From Heligmosomoides polygyrus polygyrus (lineage: Eukaryota > Nematoda > Chromadorea > Rhabditida > Heligmosomidae): DNA of 64,000 bases. The stretch is taken from contig OX377203.1 of the NCBI GenBank assembly GCA_947396885.1, positions 7,254,001 through 7,318,000 of the forward strand, written 5' to 3'. Below, piece by piece: positions 1-10,812 of this stretch (its first letter is position 1; the number at the start of each line of letters is the position of its first letter). Made by a program: the position numbers and the translations under genes. The notes below the pieces were generated by a model. That model made no database searches and was not told where the DNA came from. It worked only from the letters and a program-made list of their open reading frames with translations.

Positions 1-250
1 TACTCCAACAAAATTCAACTTTTGGAGTGCCCTAATTGTTCTCCAGATCTCAACCCGATAGAGAATTCGTCGGGCGTTCTTCTACACTAAGTGTACAAAA
101 ATAGAACCACTTACACTTCAGCTTCTGTCTGAAGAACACGCTACTTGATGCATGAACCAATGTAGAGCAAACTGTTATTGTTAACCTCACCAGAAGTATG
201 CCAAATGGTATCTTCGATGTTGTTCACAAAAAAGGTGATGTGAGGAAAGT
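1..250 (+). pseudogene. Tc1/Tc3-like transposase, C-terminal relic
   Basis: Frame 1 reads a typical Tc1/Tc3 catalytic tail with the motif SPDLNPIENSSG at about bases 40-75, then stops at about 93. After frame breaks, a second piece from about 183 reads NLTRSMPNGIFDVVHKKGD, which matches the way Tc3-type transposases end. The DPNxxN-type stretch before the acidic pair is the third catalytic block of the DDE enzyme. The element runs off the left edge, so its length and inverted repeats cannot be judged. It is broken and not expected to be active. Confidence 0.6.
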
Positions 251-985
251 ACTAATCTTACTTTGTCTCTAGATACTTTTGTAATTAATCAGTTTTTTTT
301 TAAATGATGTGAACCTTTATTTTGCACTGGTCTCCATTCGTCAAATTTTCAATAAAATTTCGTGGTATGCTGCATTAGTAAGGTTACCTGCTTAGAATTC
401 TTCTGTAAAGGTTTTCGATAGCGAGGGTAAGATCATTGACCCTTAGCAGTAGGTTCTTCGAGTACTAATGGACAAATCGGGGAGTGAACCTATAATTTTG
501 CACCGGGCTGTATTAGAACCTTTTAAATAGTACCTGCATTTTCCGTAAGCCGAAGGGTTTTTTCACACGGGATAGGGCACAGAATTGGGCAGGGAAGCGA
601 CTCCGGGGTGTGGGTTGTACGGTGACCCTCTAAATACCATATCGCCACAACTCGCTCTCGCACTCGCGGAGTATGAACGGACTGCTGCCTGAGTACTGTA
701 CTGGGCCCGAAATAGCCGTCAACAAAGCGAACGGTGACGGCACCAAGCTGAAGAAACTCGAAACAACACGAGAAGGAAATGGAGTGCGCAAAAGGGTGGG
801 TCACAAACGACCGACGGCGAGCATCGATCGATTCGGACACCCAGACGGGTCCCGACGTGTTTGGCCGCGCGCGCGCAAAATTGCGCCTTGAAAGCGAACA
901 TTCGGTCCCTGGTATGACGTGTCACAAAACGTTCTTGCTAGGGTACCACGTATTCAAGCCTTTACCGTAAGAACACTCGTAGTGG
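251..985. other. Unassigned intergenic stretch
   Basis: No convincing coding region. Short ORFs overlap in several frames and show no splice-site logic. Bases 620-650 (ctctaaataccatatcgcc) recur in slightly changed form at 3293-3320, so part of this is repeated DNA. Confidence 0.4.
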
Positions 986-989
986 GACC

Positions 990-1110
990 ACTACCACGTG
1001 CGGCGCCGTCCCAGCTTGACTCGCGTCTAAAGCTACACGGTAGTGACGAGTTTTCCGGGGCGAGGTTGGACGAGTTTTTGCACAGTATTCAGGCGATCGT
1101 TGCGCGACCC
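990..1110 (+). repeat. Left arm of a distant inverted repeat
   Basis: The stretch containing tcgcgtctaaagctacacgg and tgacgagttttccggggcg is found again, reverse-complemented, at about 4490-4590. The 3.4 kb between holds a hAT element and a foldback, which may have inserted later. It could be an older foldback split by insertions. Confidence 0.55.
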
Positions 1111-2025
1111 AAGTGCTCCAATCAATCACCAAAAGAGCCGCGAATGTTTATCGACCTTCATTTCGCTGGTGGATACTATTTAGTACCACCTACGCGCAAT
1201 TCTTATGAGAAGGCTTCTGTACTCAGCAGGAATCTATGGAAGTTGCATTGAAAAAGAAGACGAATGCTAGGAATGAGCGGTAACTACAATGCGAGCATGG
1301 AGCTGGATGGAATAGAAAACCTTGAATTCCCTAAAAATGTTTGCAAACCTTTGCACTGTTGGGATGGGCATGAGCTTCTCTTTTCGCTTCCACTCAGGGG
1401 TGCACACGAAATTCTGGGCGTTAAATTTTCTTAACGAAATTTTTTAACGGAAAATTTTCGTTAAATTTCCGGTAAATCGTTAAATTTCGTTAAAAAATAC
1501 ATTTAGCTGTAAACCATTATTTCAACTGAAAAAAGGAAACCTTATACGTTTCAACTTCAAGAGGTCAACCGCTAATGTTCAAGGCATGGTGTGTAACACT
1601 GCAATGTAAAATAAACAAATCATCATCAACAAACACAGAAAAATAAACAAGCCTTCAGCAACAAATTATCTACAGGGCATAGAATAAGAACAACTATGGA
1701 ATTACCATTCAAGGCAAGATGATCATCGGTAAGACATCCTGAAATGTGCGATCACGCCCGGACTTCCACCCTTTCCTAGTTCTTTCGCTTGACTGTTCTA
1801 CGAACATGTACAATCTCCGTGCAGGCACCAGCCTATTAAGTACGAAAGAATTAATAAAAATACAGTAAAAACCCTTATAAGTGAAATATTAATACGTTCA
1901 CGAACGCAAATTTTCGAGTGCCTGGTGCGTGGGACCAATCATATTTATGCAACGTCGGGGTAGTGATACGAGATCGTGTCACACGGTCCCACACTGCCGA
2001 GAAAGTGTGACACGCCGTCTTCTTG

Positions 2026-2250
2026 CTAACGTTCAGGAAAGATAGCTTTCCAAGTTTTTGTTATTAGCGTTTTTGTAAAATAGCTTAAAATACGTCCAGC
2101 GACCGAAAACATTCGCTCCGTCTCGACTGCTCCAGGTGGGCAAAAGTATTCTGAGATGAGCAGCGCCAGGTGAGAATAGGCATATCTTACGAGGTTAGTC
2201 CAGTATCTTTGTGAATTCGTTGACCTGCTTGGGGACTCGGCGAAGAAATT
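2026..2250 (-). pseudogene. hAT transposase C-terminal (dimerisation) fragment
   Basis: The minus strand reads about 70 residues with LISEYFCPPGAVETERMFSV followed by AGRILS. This is the conserved hAT C-terminal block (usually ...P.S.A.SERxFSxAGxI) needed for transposase multimerisation. The same open frame continues upstream into the SINE, so the longer apparent protein is a chance fusion. The catalytic N-terminal part and the BED zinc finger are missing. The element would depend on a transposase supplied elsewhere. Confidence 0.8.
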
Positions 2251-2269
2251 TCTAGCTCCAAAGTGCATT

Positions 2270-2521
2270 AAAGGATAAGGATAAAGGATGGCGATACGCA
2301 ATCCCTTCTGGGATACGCCGCTCATTCTACTTCTACGGGATACCCTGGAGACAATGGCTTGCCTGTCTCTCCCAGGCAAGTTCGGTACCAATTCACCGAC
2401 CCTAGAGGGATCGAAGGCTTGGTTGGCCTGCGCAGGAAATCCCGACGAAGGACCAGCAACCTGGTATAGGGTGCACGCGACAGCCAGCACCTCCTCCGAT
2501 TGCGCTACACATGCCCCCAAA
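2270..2521 (-). repeat. tRNA-derived SINE, copy A (inside hAT)
   Basis: On the minus strand the head carries an A-box-like TGTAGCGCAATCGG near 2515, and the tail ends in ggataaggataaagga. The body matches copies at 24786-25085, 35118-35402, 40706-40995, 43818-44029 and 54589-54878. It lies within the hAT element, so it inserted later or moved with it. Confidence 0.75.
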
Positions 2522-2813
2522 ATGTATAATTTCTAAAAATTCAAAACGAATTGAATTGATAAAAACATCAAATTATTCTTGCTGATTTCAATAGTTTTCC
2601 AGGAACAGTCCTAATCGGGAGGAAGAGACCTGCAACATTAGAGAATACTGAGGGTAAATGTGATAAACTCACTGGGAAAAAAGTCCGTTAAAAATTCCGT
2701 TAAATTCCCAAAAATTTGCGTTAAGTTGTTAAGCCAGATTTTACCGAAAAATGCCGGTAATTCGTTAAATTCGTTAAATCGTTAACCGTTAAATGTGCAC
2801 CCCTGCTTCCACT

Positions 2814-3530
2814 AGGAATTGCCTATGGCTCACATTTCATATTTGTTTTGAGGAACTGTCTGCCATACACCTGTCCACACTGTTCATTGATGGTGGAAAT
2901 TCCATTTAAGCGGAGTTCTGCGGTAGATGGTTGAACGATTTTCTTAGTCTGCTATAACGAACTATGGTGTTATGTAGTTGTGGGGGGGTCACCCTATAGA
3001 AAGTGTCACTAACACGAAAAAAGAAACGATGGCACATTTATAATAAAGAAAACAAACAAGTAATGCTATAGCTCTGTTCTATGCTCTAAATTTGAGCAGG
3101 GGAAGGGGCTCCAGGATGTGGCTGGAGCGACGCACCCATGTTAAAATTGCCTACATCCTGGAGTTCCCTTCCTCGCCCAATACGGAATCAGACAAAATAC
3201 GGATCTGTAATCGAAAATAGGGGTTAAGACTGCATTTACATTCGCTGTTTGTAGTTACTCGCCACTCCTGCACCTCACGGTATGCTATGGTGACCCTCCC
3301 CTAAATACCATAGCGCCCGAACTATTTCTAAGGCCGAAATCTCGATTGCCTGAGGCTGCCTCACAACGTGGTTCCAAGCTTACAAGAGCAGCTGAAAATT
3401 AAATAGCCTATCTAAATAACACTGGATTTGGTCTTTTGCGCTTCGAATCAACGTTTGAAACATTTTGTGGTTAACGCTTTCCTTCTGTGCTGGCATCACC
3501 CACAACGTTGTAGCTGCAAGGAGCACTGCA
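2814..3530. other. Non-coding stretch with a small inverted repeat
   Basis: No gene recognised. At 3099-3178 there is an imperfect hairpin: ggggctccaggatgt pairs with acatcctggagttccc. The segment 3291-3320 repeats 620-650. Confidence 0.45.
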
Positions 3531-3533
3531 GCA

Positions 3534-4130
3534 GAATCTTCGGCACTATTGTACTTTCGGGGCTCCAGAGAACGAGGAGAGGTCGAAAAAATTTTTTCGC
3601 CCAAACCTCGTCCAAGGGGGTTATTTGGGGTGCTGATCACGAATCTGACATCCGTTTTTGAAATTTCGGCCGATTACGGTAGGTTACGGTAGGTACCGGT
3701 GACTAAGGCTGTCGATGTCATAACCACCGATTTCGCCCAAACTTCGCCTATGGTGGTTATTTGGGATGCTGATCACGAATCTGGCATCCGTTATTCGTTT
3801 CACGCTGGAGTTTGGGCGCAATCGGTGACCATAACCTTACTCACCGGTATGTACCGTAATCTACCGTACTCCAGCGTAAAACGAAAAACGGAGGTCAGAT
3901 TCGTGATCAGCATCCCAAATAACCCCCATAGGCGAAGTTTGGGCGAAATCGGTGATTATGACCTCGACAGCCTTAGTCACCGGTACCTACCGCAACCTAG
4001 AAATTTCAAAAACGGATGTCAGATTCGTGATGAGCATCCCAAATAACCCCCTGGACGAGGTTTGGGCGAAAAATTTTTTTCGACCTCTCCTCGTCCTCTG
4101 GAGTCCCGAAAGTACAATAGTGCCGAATCT
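3534..4130. repeat. Foldback element with doubled internal motif
   Basis: Two arms of about 260 bp (3538-3800 and 3875-4126) are reverse complements. The outer ends read ggcactattgtactttcggg and its complement. Each arm contains two copies of the motif ttatttgggatgctgatcacg, so the whole folds as a ladder of four related blocks. A partial copy lies at 5040-5225 and a short one at 10970-11045. There is no transposase, and it is probably non-autonomous. Confidence 0.8.
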
Positions 4131-4134
4131 TCTT

Positions 4135-5035
4135 CGAATTCGAATCAAAAAAAAAAATTCTATAATCGTTTATTGATGAAGAAGGTCCTTTTCGTTTCCG
4201 TCTGCAGGTCCAAAAACAACAAAGGGACATAAAATATAGATCTATTTAAGAACGTCGGAAAATGCCTTCAGCAGAAGTGTCCTACCGCTTTTAATCAGCT
4301 CTTAAAACTAGTATCGTTCTCTTGATGGAACCTAAGGATCATAGGTACACTTGGTGTTACTTCGCGAGATGGAAGGTCTTATATGTGTGTAAACATTGCA
4401 TTGTATCCCCACCATTGATCGAGACACGGAACAGTTCAGCTCGACGTCCTGATTGGCTGCGACCACGTCGTAGCCGCCAGTTGGTCCCGCGACGATCGTC
4501 CCGCGACTGCGCGAAAACTTGTCCAACCCGCCCCGGAAAACTCGTCACTACCGTGTAGCTTTAGACGCGAGTCCCAGCTTGATAGGCAACTGTGCGCCTA
4601 AGTGTTGAAAAAAAGAAGTTGTGTATTGAATCTGGACTGTTGGTGACATAAGCTGTTTCCCCTTTGCGTGGAAACGAATCGGCAACTAATGCAGAACATG
4701 CTGGTCATGTTTTTGCAAAGCATTTCCTTCGACCAATTCTTACATTTGTTCCCACCCAGGCATCTCACAAGGGATGCCCATGAACTTCTCCCAAAGATTC
4801 TCAATGAGGCCTATATGGTCTTGTAGTGCATGGGACGAGGATCACGGAACTGTGCTTCGTTTTTGCTATGGGCCACTGGTTGGTGCGAAAATCACAAAAA
4901 TGGTATCACTTCAGAGCAGGTTGGTAAGGCATAAGTGACACCTGGAATGGCCCTGTCAGGAATTGTTTAAGCTGCTGACCACGAATCTGTCACTCTTGTT
5001 GAAGGTTGGAAAATAAGTCTGACAACATTGGAGAA
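4135..5035. other. Unassigned stretch, partner inverted-repeat arm at 4480-4595
   Basis: Apart from 4480-4595, which is the reverse complement of 990-1110, nothing is recognised. ORFs here are short and overlap on both strands. Confidence 0.4.
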
Positions 5036-5039
5036 GGAA

Positions 5040-5225
5040 GCGGTCCCACTAACGTGGACGGCATTACTCACCCCGTCTACCGTAACCTGCCGTAACATAT
5101 CGAAATTTTAACAATAGGTATCATATCCGTGATCAGCACCCCAAATAACCCCCGTGGGCGATGTCTGGGCGAAATATTTTCTTTCGTGCTCTCTTCGACT
5201 TCTGAAATCGTGAAAGGCAGCAATG
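5040..5225. repeat. Partial copy of the 3534-4130 foldback family
   Basis: Contains gtgatcagcaccccaaataa and the neighbouring gggcgaaatatttt block, matching the right arm of 3534-4130. Confidence 0.65.
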
Positions 5226-5249
5226 CCAGTTATTCTGGGTACACCCCGT

Positions 5250-5749
5250 GGATCTATCCTAGTTCGGGGGGGGGGCACATAACTAAAAAGTATTTAACAA
5301 AATGAATCGAGACTTACCGAGCGGCTCTTAGAGAACGAGTTGGAACCTAAAAGAAACCAAAAACCAACGAACAAACAAACAAAAAATAAAAAATCGACGC
5401 GGTTTGCAACCGTCTCGGCGGGCAAAGAACGACGGAATGGAGGCAGGCTGCGTGCCGACCGCCGGCTGACATGTTGTAACCAGGATCTAACATGGTAAGG
5501 AGGGCGCATGAAGCCGAATGCCGCGTGCTGACCGCCGGCTGACATGTTATAACCAGAATCTAACATGGTGAGGAGGCCACACAACTTTGGCGGCTTACGA
5601 CCGCAACAAATGCAATTTTCCGTTTTCTTTTGTGACTTTTCTTGTTTAGGTCCCATGTTGTTCTTTAGGGGCCGCTCACTAAGTCTCAAGTGGATTTGTT
5701 ACATACAATACTTCTTAGTTATGTGCCCCCCCCGGACTAGGATAGATCC
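5250..5749. repeat. Foldback MITE, GGATCTATCCTAG family, copy 1
   Basis: This 500-bp element starts GGATCTATCCTAG, followed by a run of G and cacataactaaaaagta, and ends with the reverse complement (ttagttatgtgc, run of C, then ctaggatagatcc). Near the centre, the motif gctgacatgtt(g/a)taaccag(g/a)atctaacatgg is present twice (5464-5501 and 5538-5572). No target duplication is clear here. A second copy is at 11578-12084. Confidence 0.85.
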
Positions 5750-5754
5750 TAAAA

Positions 5755-6600
5755 TTCTTCAAAAGAAACGACAACCCACGATTCAGGGTCTCTCCACTCA
5801 ATGATTGATTTCATTAGTAAATGGGAACTATGGGAAGCAGTTGCGAATACATACTATCTCGATCTCGAGCGATCCACTCATTGACATGAAATCAATAAAA
5901 TGCGTCGATATTGATGGAATAGCAACTCTACCGGTTGCATTGCTTATCTGGCAGCTATTGAGCTCAACAACGGCAACAAGGTTGTAGATGTTGCACATAA
6001 CTCTGCGCCGACACACGGATGGACTGACGGGCAAATAGAGGATAGATGGCTACGCTTGGTGAACAATGTTATAGAGAGGAATCATCTGACGGTAGAAATC
6101 CAGTCGCAGATTATTTGCGCTTCATATAATATAAACTATTTTATTCTCAACATAACAACAAAATCATTGCAAACGAAAACAACAACAATCGTCCATCGTT
6201 TCATGAAAAACTTCAACGGAAACATCTGCAACACAAACAAAATATGAAAACGAAACAATTCGCCTAAATTTGACTATGCGATCTGGGTAAGAAGAGCATA
6301 AATGGAGAAATCGTTGAAACAGCAAGGAGTACCAATATCGTAGAAGATCCTTTATGATCATCATAAGAGTGATCGTGAGCAACAATTGAAAACATTTAGT
6401 TACGTGGAGGATATGAGAGGCAATTCCTCATGTAGAGAGGCGACATCATTGAAAGGATGCTGAATTTCCATCTCTCTAGAATCGCTAACATATAGTGGAG
6501 ATCTATGAGACCTACTAAACATCAAACTGTTCATCTCGCAGCAAACCATTTCCAAGAACCAAGCAGCATCAAGAGAGCACAAGCTGTCCGAATTATACCA
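5755..6600 (+). other. AT-rich stretch with a possible coding fragment at 5905-6125
   Basis: The plus-strand frame over about 5917-6120 reads CIAYLAAIELNNGNKVVDVA then HNSAPTHGWTDGQIEDRWL, which looks more protein-like than its surroundings. It has no start codon and no obvious splice sites. I suspect a decayed transposon-encoded protein but cannot name the family. Confidence 0.25.
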
Positions 6601-6609
6601 TTTCACGTT

Positions 6610-7460
6610 TCAGATTCAACTGGACACCTTTCAGACCAAACTGGACACTTTTCACGTCAAATTGGAGACACTTCTAAGCTAACCTAAGACTTTTGAAATC
6701 AAAGCGAACTCTTCCACATCAAACCTCAGGCAGGCTAAACTACAGACTCCCAAGATGTTTAGAATAATTTTTTGGTCAAGAAAAATTCGGTACAACTTTC
6801 CCAGAAATCCGTTAAATCACCTTCCCGAATAGGTGTAATAATTTTGCAAATAAAAAGAGAAAAAATAATAATTGAATTTTGTTTTGAAGCGCAACAAGGT
6901 AGCAATCATGTAGCACATCAAAAACTGGATCGCGCCATGCACTATGATGCAAATCGGAATGCTTATTTGATTGACAGTTAAATACTGCTTTCGTGCTGCA
7001 TAAAAGTGAGAATGCGGGTTTTAACAACTGTTGATATTGCACCGTTTGCAGGTGCGAAATGCCATGAGAACAGAGGTTTTGCTATCAATCGAATAAGAAT
7101 CGCGACGTTTCGGACGAGAGCATGGCACAGCCTCTGTTTTGGCACTAAAAATGGCCGCTTTCTTGCTCTTTGAAACAAGCCTCAAATCATTGTTTTTTCT
7201 CAAAAAGTAAAATCTGCATAAATTTTTACCTGTTATATTATTGGGAAGTGAATTATACCTTCAACGAAAGCTATACGAAAATTCTCCTTGAATAGAAATT
7301 ATTCTAACCTTTCTGGAGAGTCTCTAGTTTAATGTAGAAGAAAAGAAGCCCATTTCGATTTGGAAGAGTTCCGCTTGATTTCAAAAGGCTTAAGGTAGCC
7401 TAGAAGAGTTCCAATTTGACGTGAAAAATGCCCAATTCAGCGTGAAAACGATGTATTTCA
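6610..7460. repeat. Foldback element with ~160-bp arms
   Basis: The left arm 6610-6775 (with ttttcacgtcaaattgga and cttttgaaatcaaagcg) is the approximate reverse complement of 7300-7460. The centre is AT-rich and non-coding. One arm of the same family recurs at 13040-13230. Confidence 0.65.
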
Positions 7461-7830
7461 CTGAGTGTTTGAAGTGGAGGACCTAGCTGATACTAAGAAT
7501 TTCCTGTTGCCGACCTTCGTGCCGTACCATTTGAGGTTCCACGACTGCAGTGTGTCTGACTTCAGTACATACGGCATTGGTATCCTGCTGTAAATCAGTA
7601 GTAATGAATAGGAGTAAAATGGGAATAGAATTAACCTAAGTAAATGGAAAAGCGACGCTCCTACAGATATTTGATGTATTTTATATCGAAACAATTTTCT
7701 AAAAGCATTTTTTGTTTGATTCTCGTTAATAGAAGTGGGCGTTTGTAATGTTAAGACAGTCTTTCAAAAATCTAAATGGTACAGTTAAACTATTCTAAAC
7801 TAATAAAGATGTTTTGTTGCGATTGAAACT
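7461..7830. other. No feature recognised
   Basis: AT-rich, short overlapping ORFs only. Confidence 0.4.
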
Positions 7831-7833
7831 CCA

Positions 7834-7971
7834 AGCCCTAGTTTACACTTGCGCCGGTGCGCGGCGCGGCACGATGATCGGGATAGATATCGACCGGGCG
7901 GCGCGAAAAATCGATATCTATGGCGATCGTGGTGCCGCGCCGCGCGGTGGCGCAAGTATAAACTAGGACTA
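7834..7971. repeat. GC-rich palindromic MITE (PIF/Harbinger-like)
   Basis: Almost the whole 138 bp is one hairpin: gccctagtttacacttgcgc on the left and gcgcaagtataaactaggac on the right, with a core around atatcgaccgggcggcgcg. It closely matches 30701-30830 in sequence. Confidence 0.75.
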
Positions 7972-8045
7972 ACTCCAGGCGGGACTCGAACCAGCACCTC
8001 CTGCTGACCGCGCGGGAATGCTTTACGCCATTACACCACCGGATC
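7972..8045 (-). tRNA. tRNA-like sequence (pseudogene or SINE head)
   Basis: On the minus strand, 74 nt with an A-box-like TGGTGTAATGG, a perfect B box GGTTCGAGTCC, and an acceptor stem GATCCGG/CTGGAGT that pairs at six of seven positions including wobbles. The T stem has one mismatch and the anticodon arm does not fold well. I regard it as a tRNA-derived repeat rather than a working tRNA. It abuts the palindromic MITE directly. Confidence 0.5.
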
Positions 8046-8329
8046 CGCACCTCGCGGATGTTGCGTCCGATCATGCAGTGCCGATGGTGCGTGCGTGGGA
8101 CTCACAGGAACGGGAGAAACGATTCCGAAGAATGCCCCCCCCCCAAATGGTTACCGTATACCAGCTGTCTGCGCCCTCCAGCTTAGAGATCGCGCGTCGG
8201 CGTCCACGTTGCTCGATGTCTTGTGCGCCCGCGATGGCGCTGGCAAAGGGTTGTGGTGGAGTAGGTGGCGGGCTTATTTCATGGAGGGATGTCGTGGCAT
8301 TCTTGCATTTCAGCTCACTATCTGAGATC

Positions 8330-8545
8330 TGAGAAGTTTCGACGGCTACACAACGTTTGGCGTTTTTGCGCATTGTTTCAGCCGTATGCGCTTCGCCGCT
8401 CGAAGGGCGCAGAAGCCAGCCGCGGGCTCTCCCTGGCCGACGAAAGTAGTCTCCATACGAGCAGCCCGTATGGCCCACAACCTGGAGTCCCTTCCCTTCC
8501 CTGGTGAAAAAAAAACCCAGCCGCGTGCTCCCGCTGGGCGACGAA
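8330..8545. repeat. Repeat body shared with 38260-38440
   Basis: Includes gcgcattgtttcagccgtatgcgc and later cgacgaaagcagtttccaca. Both motifs recur in the same order at 38270-38350, downstream of a tRNA-like head, suggesting a SINE family. Confidence 0.55.
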
Positions 8546-8570
8546 AGCAGTTTCCACACGAGCACGGGTA

Positions 8571-8735
8571 CCTAGGCACGTTGGCCGGCGTGTTCGGCAC
8601 GGCTACTGAACTCCTAGGCACGTTGGCCGACGTGTTCGGCACGGCTACTGAACTCCTAGGCACATTGGCCGACATGTTCAGCAGGTTACTGAACTCCTAA
8701 GCACGTTGGCCAACGAAAGCACTGGTAGCGAATGT
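8571..8735 (+). repeat. 42-bp minisatellite, about 3.5 copies
   Basis: Units beginning cctaggcacgttggccg start at 8571, 8613 and 8655, with a degenerate fourth at 8696. The third unit is slightly altered (cacattggccgacatg). It is open in several frames because 42 is divisible by three, and there is no reason to call a gene. Confidence 0.9.
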
Positions 8736-8739
8736 GTGT

Positions 8740-9585
8740 AATTGCACGAACGCTACTTTCTGACGCCTAAAGGATACGGTAACTATTCGGGGGTGGGACT
8801 AACTATACTTCCCGTACATCGGGACGAGCCGGCCACTGATTTGAGCATGGAACCAGCTAAGCTTAAGGTCTTGATAGAAATGATTCGATCCATTTTCATA
8901 TCGGTCGGATGTCGCAAAGGACCGAATCAGTAGGCCCTTATCTGCTGGTAAGATCGTCACAATGCTAGTGTAGCCACGACCCTTGTTGTGACAACCGAGC
9001 AGAGCTGTCTGTCAGTAGGCACTCCTGATGACAGCGAAAACGGGAAAATGTCGATTTGGAGCATACGTTGTATGCACACCACCTTAAAGGTCATCAGAAG
9101 TCTTGGGATCAGAAAACATCAATCTCCTTGACAATTTAGCCTTCAATCACCTAATAACCCCCGCAAAGGTGCAGTAAAAGCACCGTATATCGAAACAAAG
9201 ACCAGTGTAGTTGGTGATTTCGAAGTAAGTTCCCTTCAGCGAAGTTTTATTCCTGGTTAATCACGTCAGGCGTTCACATTCCTCAGCATCCAAAGGCAAA
9301 ACTTATTGCTAGATAGAACAACAAGAGCATAAAAGCGAACCCAAACAAGCTTGAATCTTTGGATGTCCAACTTACCAAAACAAAATGCTCATCAACTGAA
9401 GAAAAAGCAGTATTTACCATATACACCTCATTAGATATCGTCCACTGGTCCCTTGCCAGCACTGGGAGAGCTCCACACCTAAACACTAGTTTTAGTGTTG
9501 TCTTGGTACTCGTTTATACTCATGAGCGACAAAGCACGTCGCCATACGCATTGTGTGCAAATCGATGAAACGCTCGACAAGACAT
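8740..9585. other. No feature recognised
   Basis: Mixed sequence without coding signal, known repeats or strong hairpins that I can identify. Confidence 0.4.
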
Positions 9586-9782
9586 CTGACTAGGGAAGTG
9601 TTTCGACCTCCATAGAAAGAGCTCGGAATGCTGATTATGAATTCGGGTGTCAAAATTGCGAAATGAAACTCCTGAACAAGTTATGGCCTGCCGAAATCGG
9701 GTGGCCTCACCACAGGCTGACCGTGCGACACAGCTGGCGCGAGAGTAGCGAGTCATCGGGGCTCCATAAAAGGTTCGCCAGC

Positions 9783-9857
9783 TGCGGCGGCGGCGCAGGG
9801 GTAGTGCTCCTGGTCGTCAGGTGCGATGCCGTTGGTTCGGTCCCTATTGCTGCCGCC
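9783..9857 (+). tRNA. tRNA-like sequence in left foldback arm
   Basis: A-box-like GGCGCAGGGGTAG and B-box GGTTCGGTCCC are spaced as in a tRNA, and the ends (tgcggcgg and ctgccgcc) are complementary. The partner in the opposite arm is at 10367-10442. Confidence 0.5.
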
Positions 9858-10366
9858 CTTTTTGCAAATCATAATTTATCTTCGAAATGACCTTTATTCT
9901 GAATTATAACACGCGTCTGATTAAAAAAAACTACCATACACGTTTGTAAAAATACTTGAAGGAAGAAAAACTGCTATGGTGAAATTTTTATTTATTATTT
10001 TGCACAAATAGAGCTCAAACCATATATTGAAGAACTAGATGTGTTTCTAACAACCTTGGCATTCATGGAACAAAGCAAGAAATGTGTGAAGCAAAAAGGC
10101 AAATATAATGTATGATGAGGAAGAACGAAATGTCGTTGATCTGCTGCACTTTAGACAGACAGACAGGCACCTATAGTTGTTCAACACATGATTTGGACTC
10201 CATTTGTGCAAAATAGTAAATATTAAAAAAGTCAGCATAGCAGTTTTTTTTTACCTTCAAGCAATTTTACAACCGTGTCTGGTAGTTTTCCCGGCTATTT
10301 AATCAGATATGTATCATAATTCAGAAAAAAAGTTATTCCGAAAATGAATTATGATTTGCAAAAAAG

Positions 10367-10442
10367 ACGGCAGCAGTGGGAACCGAACCAACGACGTCGC
10401 AGCTTACGAGTGGGAGCACTACTCCTGCGCCACTGCCGCAGC
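10367..10442 (-). tRNA. tRNA-like sequence in right foldback arm
   Basis: The minus strand has AGTGGCGCAGGAGTAG and GGTTCGGTTCCC at tRNA-like spacing. It mirrors 9783-9857 with scattered substitutions. Confidence 0.5.
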
Positions 10443-10740
10443 TGGCGGACCGTTCTTACGCAGCCCCTATGACTCATCGCTCTCGCGCAGGTGTCGCACA
10501 GCCAGTACGTGGTGAGGCCCCCGATTTCAGATTTCGCTCAGAATTTCATTTTGCAATTTTGACACCCATATTCGTAGTCACCATTCCGAACTCTTTCTAA
10601 TGGGAGGTCGAAACCCTTCCCTATTGAGAAGGAAGTTGTGCACCATATTCATTTTGTCTTGTTGACCCTATATCTGCGCCGAGATCTGCCGATCACAGGC
10701 GACGGACCCCAGTACAATGAGCATGGCGCTGACGACGGAA

Positions 10741-10812
10741 CAGCGGTGGTGCAGTGGATAAAAATAGGCATGGTTAGTGGAAGAGTTTGTGGTTCGACTC
10801 CCCGCTGACGCA
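10741..10812 (+). tRNA. tRNA-like sequence
   Basis: TGGTGCAGTGGATAA resembles an A box and GGTTCGACTCCC is a perfect B box 40 bases later. The acceptor stem is poor, so this is a pseudogene or SINE head. Confidence 0.4.

Larger units (their letters stand above)
1387..2813. mobile_element. hAT-superfamily DNA transposon with perfect 8-bp target duplication
   Basis: The element proper is 1395-2805. It begins CAGGGGTGCACA and ends TGTGCACCCCTG, and is flanked on both sides by the identical octamer cttccact (1387-1394 and 2806-2813), the 8-bp duplication typical of hAT. Inside each end are repeated GTTAAATTTC-like subterminal motifs in opposite orientation. A hAT dimerisation-domain fragment lies on the minus strand near 2029-2250, and a tRNA-derived SINE has inserted beside it. 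At 1.4 kb it is internally deleted. Confidence 0.9.
9591..10623. mobile_element. 1-kb foldback element with a tRNA-like sequence in each arm
   Basis: The ends read TAGGGAAGTGTTTCGACCTCC at 9591 and its approximate reverse complement ending at 10623, with TA at each tip as a possible target duplication. The arms of about 430-480 bp pair along nearly their entire length, including the outer block with gtgtcaaaattg, the tRNA-like block, and the inner block ttattttgcacaaat. Only about 10060-10170 is unpaired. It encodes no transposase. Confidence 0.8.

Noticed and set aside
5565..5804. Plus ORF across the first GGATCTATCCTAG MITE
   Set aside because: Spans inverted-repeat DNA and ends in the poly-C tip; no coding evidence.
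9017..9060. Hammerhead ribozyme (ctgatgacagcgaaaacgg)
   Set aside because: CUGAUGA and GAAA are present but no stem II can form between them.
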